In this document: piece after piece, positions 59,803 to 64,000 of the stretch
Numbering within the stretch: the first letter of the stretch is position 1
How the letters are laid out: each line of letters starts with the position of its first letter
Source: Acinetobacter nosocomialis
GTDB lineage: Bacteria > Pseudomonadota > Gammaproteobacteria > Pseudomonadales > Moraxellaceae
Direction: 5' to 3'
Length of the DNA stretch: 64,000 nt
Assembly: GCA_025736915.1 (NCBI GenBank)
Contig: CP107049.1
Span: 3,224,001 to 3,288,000 of the forward strand
Made by a program: the position numbers and the translations under genes
Notes under the pieces: model-generated
What the model saw: the letters and a program-made list of their open reading frames with translations, nothing else
Told to the model about the DNA's origin: nothing
The model's database searches: none

Positions 59803-60474
59803 TTAACCTGCCCGCCAGAACTGACGGCCCATCACTTTAAAGTTTTTCCCGTTCTCTTCAGTGACACGGCGATCTCTAAATTTTTCATTTAAGCTATGCA
59901 AAATTAAAGAGCCATCTGCTTCTTTAAAAATTTGTTTAATCATTCCCTCGCCAGCGAAATAAACTGCATAGATTTCTCCATCAATCACTTCTGTTTGGGA
60001 AATATCAATACCGACCAAATCTCCATCTTTGATGTAATCGGTCATGCTATCGCCCTTAGCTTTAATAATGCGCATACATTCCTGAGGAACACGCTTTTCT
60101 TTAAAGAATGAAGCAGGGAAAGGAATTTTTCCATTAATTGCATCAAAATGAAATTCGATTGATTCGCCTGTACCACAAGAAAAACTTGCTTCAACGACTT
60201 CAATCCACACATATTGATCTACTACATCATGACTGACAACAGTAGGACTAAATACATCACTTTCTCTAAAAGAATCTTCTGTGTTACCAGTAGTGAGCCA
60301 ATAAGCGTCTACACCTAAAAACTGTGCAATGAGTGGAAGAAAAGCAGATTTTAAGTTCTTTCCCGATTCTAAAGCTTGATAAGCAGGCTGAGACATTTTT
60401 ACTGCTTCAGCAACTTCTGCCTGAGTTTTCTTAGCTTTAATCCTTGAATCTTTTAAACGGTCTTTAAGAGCCAT
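59803..60474 (-). CDS. Phage CI/LexA-type repressor (HTH plus S24 peptidase)
   Basis: A 223-residue prophage repressor. The N-terminal HTH has KTQAEVAEAVKMSQPAYQALESGKN (about 16-40), and the C-terminal S24 self-cleavage domain has the Ser nucleophile in GDSMTDYIKDGD and a Lys in EGMIKQIF. RecA-stimulated autocleavage is expected for the family. Three operators lie just upstream. Confidence 0.9.
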   Translation of the reverse strand: MALKDRLKDSRIKAKKTQAEVAEAVKMSQPAYQALESGKNLKSAFLPLIAQFLGVDAYWLTTGNTEDSFRESDVFSPTVVSHDVVDQYVWIEVVEASFSCGTGESIEFHFDAINGKIPFPASFFKEKRVPQECMRIIKAKGDSMTDYIKDGDLVGIDISQTEVIDGEIYAVYFAGEGMIKQIFKEADGSLILHSLNEKFRDRRVTEENGKNFKVMGRQFWRAG

Positions 60475-60506
60475 AATGATCGCACCAGCTAATTTATAAC
60501 AAATAT

Positions 60507-60570
60507 ATAACTTAAGTTATATCTAGTAAAACAACTATAGTTATTGACTAATAATAACTATAGTTATAAT
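60507..60570. promoter_or_regulatory. Three phage-type operators with an overlapping rightward promoter
   Basis: ATAACTTAAGTTAT (60507-60520), AACTATAGTT (60533-60542) and ATAACTATAGTTAT (60554-60567) are centred 24 and 23 bp apart. A rightward TTGACT (60544-60549) and TATAAT (60565-60570, 15-bp spacer) overlap the last two. Confidence 0.75.
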
Positions 60571-60750
60571 ATCAGTTATAAGAACTCATTGATAGAACGA
60601 ATCAAATATTTTACTTAAGTATATTTTTAATTTTTATCAATGGCTTAGTAAGTAGTGATATTTATTCTGCCTCACTGGACGACAGAATATAAAAAATGGC
60701 GATAGTGAATCAGTGGTAGAGATCGGCTATCAAAAACAAAAAATGAAATA

Positions 60751-60780
60751 AAAAAAGCCCGATTCCGTGGATCAGGCTTA
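60751..60780 (-). terminator. Leftward intrinsic terminator in the prophage relic
   Basis: AAGCC-C-GAT pairs with ATC-A-GGCTT (about 60755-60779). Only the left side has the required tract (TTTTTTTATT read leftward). Confidence 0.6.
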
Positions 60781-61029
60781 ATGTTCGTCGATAAAGGGTA
60801 TCAAGAACATGAAGAATCTAACAAAGAATTTAATGGCTCACAAAAGTTTCCGATATACGGCAGCATGTTATGTCAAATTTTTGGTCAAAAAAGTGAAGCA
60901 ATTCATCAACTTTACTCTTTTTTCTTGTTCTTATGCCAATGCTTAAGTGCTGGTAAAAAGGTTTATGAGATTGAGCGATTTTATTTAAATAGTTTCTCTA
61001 AAAAGGTATTAAATAACATTGGTTTATAA
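60781..61029 (+). CDS. Doubtful small ORF in the prophage relic
   Basis: An 82-residue frame without a ribosome site. An alternative 45-residue basic frame (60809-60946, starting MKNLTKNLMAHKS) overlaps it in another phase. Neither is recognised; at most one is real. Its position before the holin suits a small phage gene. Confidence 0.3.
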   Translation: MFVDKGYQEHEESNKEFNGSQKFPIYGSMLCQIFGQKSEAIHQLYSFFLFLCQCLSAGKKVYEIERFYLNSFSKKVLNNIGL

Positions 61030-61064
61030 GATTTTATCCTTTTAGAGCGTGTGAGGATTGAGTT

Positions 61065-61454
61065 ATGGAAAATTTTTTAACATTAAATGGACTAGCTTCT
61101 GCTTTTAAGCTTTATGGTACGGTCATGATGATTGCTTTAGCAGTGAGCTTAGTCGTAGCAGTGGTTCTAATCATGCGTTTTCCTCGTTCACCTCAAGAAT
61201 GGGTAGTCGGTTTAATTTGTACTATTGTCTCAAGCTTGACTGGTGGCTCATTCATTATCATGAAATGGAACTTGCATGAATGGGTGACAGATATATGGGG
61301 CATGATCACTTTAGGTGGATTCTTCTTTATTTGTGGCCTACCTGGCTGGGCAATTGTGAGATGGATATTTAACTTCATTAATAAACAAGAAGGGAAAACC
61401 ATTGTTGAAGTAATGAAAGACTTAAAAAAAGCAAAAGATGATATTCAAAGTTAA
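61065..61454 (+). CDS. Holin-like membrane protein
   Basis: A 129-residue protein with three hydrophobic segments (about 18-38, 45-62 and 78-100) and a charged C-terminal tail. Placed 36 bp before an endolysin, which is the usual holin position. It would form the inner-membrane hole that releases the endolysin. Confidence 0.7.
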   Translation: MENFLTLNGLASAFKLYGTVMMIALAVSLVVAVVLIMRFPRSPQEWVVGLICTIVSSLTGGSFIIMKWNLHEWVTDIWGMITLGGFFFICGLPGWAIVRWIFNFINKQEGKTIVEVMKDLKKAKDDIQS

Positions 61455-61490
61455 TACCTAACAGTGAGTTTTATAAATGAGGACAATCCC

Positions 61491-62036
61491 ATGAATATTG
61501 AACAATATTTAGATGCACTTATAAAACGTGAAGGTGGTTATGTAAATGACGTCCTTGACTCTGGCCATGCTACTAAATATGGAATTACACAAGCTGTTGC
61601 ACGTAGTTATGGATATCAAGGTGAAATGAAGGATTTACCTTTAGAAATCGCAAGAGATATTTATAAGAGCCAATATTGGCTGGAGCCGCGATATGATCAA
61701 GTTAATTTGATTAGTCCGATCATTGCTGAAGAGCTACTCGACACAGGAGTAAATTGCGGTATTGGTTTTACAAAACCACTTCTACAGCGTGCTTTGAACT
61801 TGTTAAACCGGCAAGGGAAAGAAGGTTGGGCGGATCTTAAATTGGATGGGGAATATGGACCCTCTACATTACAGGCTTTATCAATCTATATAAAGAAGCG
61901 CGGTAATGAAGGTGAACGGGTATTAGTACGTCTTCTGAATATTATGCAAGGCCAACGCTATATTGCAATTACCGAGAAAAATCCAAAGTATGAGCAGTTC
62001 TTTTATGGATGGCTTGCTAACCGTGTGAACTTATAA
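61491..62036 (+). CDS. GH108-family phage endolysin
   Basis: A 181-residue peptidoglycan hydrolase. The N-terminal GH108 domain has KREGGYVND (catalytic Glu), GHATKYGITQAVAR and YWLEPRYDQV; the C-terminal part is a peptidoglycan-binding type domain. No signal peptide, so it depends on the holin. ATG 61491 has GAGGA 8 nt upstream; the longer frame from 61464 is unlikely. Confidence 0.9.
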   Translation: MNIEQYLDALIKREGGYVNDVLDSGHATKYGITQAVARSYGYQGEMKDLPLEIARDIYKSQYWLEPRYDQVNLISPIIAEELLDTGVNCGIGFTKPLLQRALNLLNRQGKEGWADLKLDGEYGPSTLQALSIYIKKRGNEGERVLVRLLNIMQGQRYIAITEKNPKYEQFFYGWLANRVNL

Positions 62037-62039
62037 AAA

Positions 62040-62112
62040 GACCAACTTGTTAGAGCTGTTTTAAGCATAGGCTACAAAACATTTAACAAGCTGGTCCATT
62101 CTGCTTTTTATA
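62040..62112 (+). terminator. Long-loop hairpin after the endolysin
   Basis: GACCA-A-CTTGTTA pairs with TAACAAG-C-TGGTC with one mismatch, enclosing about 34 nt, followed by a weak T-tract. It probably ends the lysis transcript. Confidence 0.5.
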
Positions 62113-62126
62113 GGAGTACAAACTTT

Positions 62127-62744
62127 TTATTGAGTAATAAGTAAAATAGCGAGAAGAAAGAAAATACAACCACTGACTTTATTCAGTTTTGCAAAATTAT
62201 TTCCGGCAAGCATTTTCTCTTTAAAAATAGAAGAAAAGTTGGCATAAACTAAATGAATTAAAAATCCAATGAAACAGAAGGTTAAAGATAAAACCAGAAA
62301 CTGATTTAATATTTCTTTTTTAATATCAATAAACTGTGGAAAAAGGGCAATGAAAAAGACAATTGTTTTGGGATTAAGTAGTGAGGCAAACAATCCTTGA
62401 TAGAAAAGTTTTGATTTCTTTATACCTTTCTCATCATGTTCAGTTTCGAGTAAATCTTGTGTTGGGGATTTTTTTATGAAATTTTTATAACCTAAATACA
62501 TTAGGTAAAAGGCCCCAATAAACTTTAAGACCGTGAAGATCGTAGGATTACTGGTAATGATAAGCCCGACTCCACTTGCAGAAATCACAGCGATAATGAA
62601 CATACCAATGATTAAACCGCTAATACCGAATAAAGCGGTACGGACACCATAGTTAATTGAATTTGTTACTGTAAATAAAACGCCTGGTCCTGGGCTTGAT
62701 AATGTAAGAAAAGCAATGGTTATAAAAACTAAGAGACCATTCAC
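62127..62744 (-). CDS. LysE/RhtB-family exporter (second copy)
   Basis: A 205-residue membrane protein with about six helices and the LysE motif LSSPGPGVLFTVTNS, plus SLLNPKTIVFFIALFPQF. The substrate is unknown. It is in opposite orientation to the phage genes. Its upstream region contains a TetR-type palindrome, common for small exporters, but no regulator gene is adjacent. Confidence 0.88.
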   Translation of the reverse strand: MNGLLVFITIAFLTLSSPGPGVLFTVTNSINYGVRTALFGISGLIIGMFIIAVISASGVGLIITSNPTIFTVLKFIGAFYLMYLGYKNFIKKSPTQDLLETEHDEKGIKKSKLFYQGLFASLLNPKTIVFFIALFPQFIDIKKEILNQFLVLSLTFCFIGFLIHLVYANFSSIFKEKMLAGNNFAKLNKVSGCIFFLLAILLITQ

Positions 62745-62812
62745 GGAGTTACTTCCTGTTTATCATCAACATGTTAAGCTGCACACGTACTTTAAAGTAG
62801 AATAGGTGAAGT

Positions 62813-62835
62813 GTATATAGACAAGTCTGTATATT
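62813..62835. promoter_or_regulatory. Putative TetR-type operator palindrome (copy 3)
   Basis: TATATAGAC-AA-GTCTGTATAT, 70-90 bp before the LysE-family start and close to copies at 16858 and 54489. Confidence 0.5.
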
Positions 62836-63068
62836 TTATAAAAAAGTAAAATATTTTAATTATTCCTAAAAGTAAGTGTTTGAGCTTATAGCAAAGCTTA
62901 AAAATCTATAGAAGACAAAATTTTATCTTGTAAAAAATAAGATATATTTAATTAATATATTGATGTTAAATCAATAAAATAACTTGTAAATAATTTTTTA
63001 AAATCAATGAATAAGATAAGAATGGAGGGTCTTAAATTAAGTAAAAAATCAATTAATCAAGATAGAGA

Positions 63069-63262
63069 TTGCAATTCGTTAAGAAGCGTGTATAGTCGAC
63101 TTTAACTACAAAAATATTCATGTAACCCTAAATCTCTCTTTTCGCAGTTTTATTTATAATCCTCCGTATATTATTAGATATTTAAGTAGAGTGTATATTT
63201 TTTAGTTCAATTGGTTCACCCAATAACAAATGATAATGTTTTTAAAAAATTAGGATTAATTT
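63069..63262 (+). promoter_or_regulatory. Cold-shock gene promoter and long 5' leader
   Basis: TTGCAA-N16-TATAGT (63069-63096) predicts a start near 63103, leaving a leader of about 160 nt before the cold-shock gene. Long leaders acting as RNA thermosensors are known for E. coli cspA; I did not work out a structure here. Confidence 0.5.
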
Positions 63263-63478
63263 ATGTCTAATACTACTGGTACAGTAAAATGGTTTAATGA
63301 AACTAAAGGTTTTGGTTTTATTCAATCTGATGAAGGTAAAGATGTTTTTGCACATTTTTCTGAGATTCAAACACAAGGCTTTAAAGTTCTTTTAGAAGGT
63401 CAGCGTGTTCAGTTTACTGTGACACAGGGTAAAAAAGGCCCACAAGCTTCGAACATCACAATTGTGACGAATGCTTAA
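63263..63478 (+). CDS. Cold-shock protein (CspA family)
   Basis: A 71-residue OB-fold nucleic-acid-binding protein with RNP1 KGFGFI and RNP2 VFAHF, covering a whole cold-shock domain. It probably melts RNA structure at low temperature. TTAGGA precedes the ATG, and a strong terminator follows. Confidence 0.96.
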   Translation: MSNTTGTVKWFNETKGFGFIQSDEGKDVFAHFSEIQTQGFKVLLEGQRVQFTVTQGKKGPQASNITIVTNA

Positions 63479-63558
63479 ATAACGTAATTTGATGATTTTA
63501 TTTGGTTTATTTTTTGGCGATTTGCTCAATTAAATAACATGAAATCATCTACGTAGTT

Positions 63559-63590
63559 AAAAAACCCACTTCTTCCTTTGTGGGTTTTTT
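63559..63590 (+). terminator. Intrinsic terminator of the cold-shock gene
   Basis: AAAAAACCCAC / GTGGGTTTTTT (63580-63590) with a 10-nt loop. Confidence 0.85.
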
Positions 63591-63681
63591 ATATAAAATA
63601 TTAAATAAGTTGATTATTTGTTTTATATAATATAAAAATTAAATTTATGTTTTATAAGTTAACATTATAACTGGTATAAAA

Positions 63682-63915
63682 ATGGATATTTGTATTGGCG
63701 GTATTTTAAACGGTAAAGTAAGAAAAAATAATGAAAATTGTTTCTGTGTTGGAAACCCTCATTCAGATGATGTCACTGAGTACCATAAGCAATACTTTCA
63801 TTTAAATGGAAAGCTTTTGTCATTTTGGGTGTGCAGTGAAATCAATTTTCAAGAAGCATCACGAATAGCCGAGAGTTTCTTAAAAAAAGAGCAAAGATCG
63901 TTAAGTGAATGTTAA
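63682..63915 (+). CDS. Small hypothetical protein
   Basis: A 77-residue soluble protein with four cysteines (DICIGG, ENCFCVG, WVCS) and a final Cys. No recognised family, no signal and no strong ribosome site. The composition (NENCFCVGNPHSDDVTEYHK) looks coding. It ends 85 bp before the window edge. Confidence 0.55.
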   Translation: MDICIGGILNGKVRKNNENCFCVGNPHSDDVTEYHKQYFHLNGKLLSFWVCSEINFQEASRIAESFLKKEQRSLSEC

Positions 63916-64000
63916 ATAAAAACACTTTAAGCTTGGCAACTATAATGCTTAAATCAGATAAGCTAAAAATAATTTTTAATTACATATTTTTAACAATTTA

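Larger units (their letters stand above)
60475..60780. other. Repressor operator region and leftward terminator
   Basis: 306 bp holding the repressor promoter/operators (60507-60570), an inverted repeat TATTCTG / CAGAATA (60663-60689) and a leftward intrinsic terminator (60751-60780). No gene is seen, and no cro-like frame. Confidence 0.55.
62745..63262. other. LysE-cspA intergenic region
   Basis: 518 bp, AT-rich, no gene. The left end carries the LysE promoter/operator; the right end carries the cold-shock promoter (63069-63096) and a leader of about 160 nt. Confidence 0.6.

Overview
The window looks like chromosome of an Acinetobacter, most likely of the calcoaceticus-baumannii complex. 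This rests on the AT-rich sequence and on gene content: a benABCDE cluster with a divergent BenM, an OprD-family porin and a BenK transporter; PyrB followed by a catalytically dead dihydroorotase; and RlmKL, ClpB, AhpC and AhpF of the proteobacterial type. No rRNA, insertion sequence or CRISPR array is visible. One tRNA is present (initiator tRNA-Met).

Layout. 1-4.3 kb: an AT-rich leader and a 1302-residue protein in which a DyP-type heme-peroxidase-like domain is fused to a complete glycyl-radical-enzyme domain; this is the most unusual gene here. 4.3-8.4 kb: clpB behind a sigma-32 type promoter, a divergent CinA-like protein and a small exported protein. 8.4-16.7 kb: rlmKL, pyrB with its pseudo-dihydroorotase partner, an OmpA-type protein, a Rossmann/DUF2520 protein and a glutathione transferase. 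16.9-26.9 kb: accessory AT-rich block with two unrecognised proteins and a 2759-residue RTX protein that carries a type I secretion C-terminus. 27-40.9 kb: trmB, an ExeM/NucH-type secreted nuclease, a beta-class GST, a lipoprotein, ahpF, small conserved genes, ahpC, hrpA and a KAS III-like synthase.

40.9-50.3 kb: a benzoate catabolic island. The porin and BenK bring benzoate in, BenE is a second transporter, BenABC dihydroxylate it and BenD makes catechol; BenM-like half-site pairs lie in the benM-benA gap and before benK. The catechol dioxygenase is not in the window. 50.4-55.1 kb: a copper-handling group with a CopZ-like chaperone, CopA ATPase, CueR and a 19-cysteine copper-storage-like protein. 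The two divergent promoters of copZ and copA both have the long 19-bp spacer that MerR-family activators require.

54.2-57.5 kb holds several intergenic stretches with structured RNA-like signals ending in strong intrinsic terminators. 57.5-62.1 kb has xseAB, the initiator tRNA, and a prophage relic consisting of a CI/LexA-type repressor with three evenly spaced operators, a holin-like protein and a GH108 endolysin, without capsid, tail or integrase genes. The window ends with a LysE-family exporter, a cold-shock protein with a long leader, and a small unknown gene.
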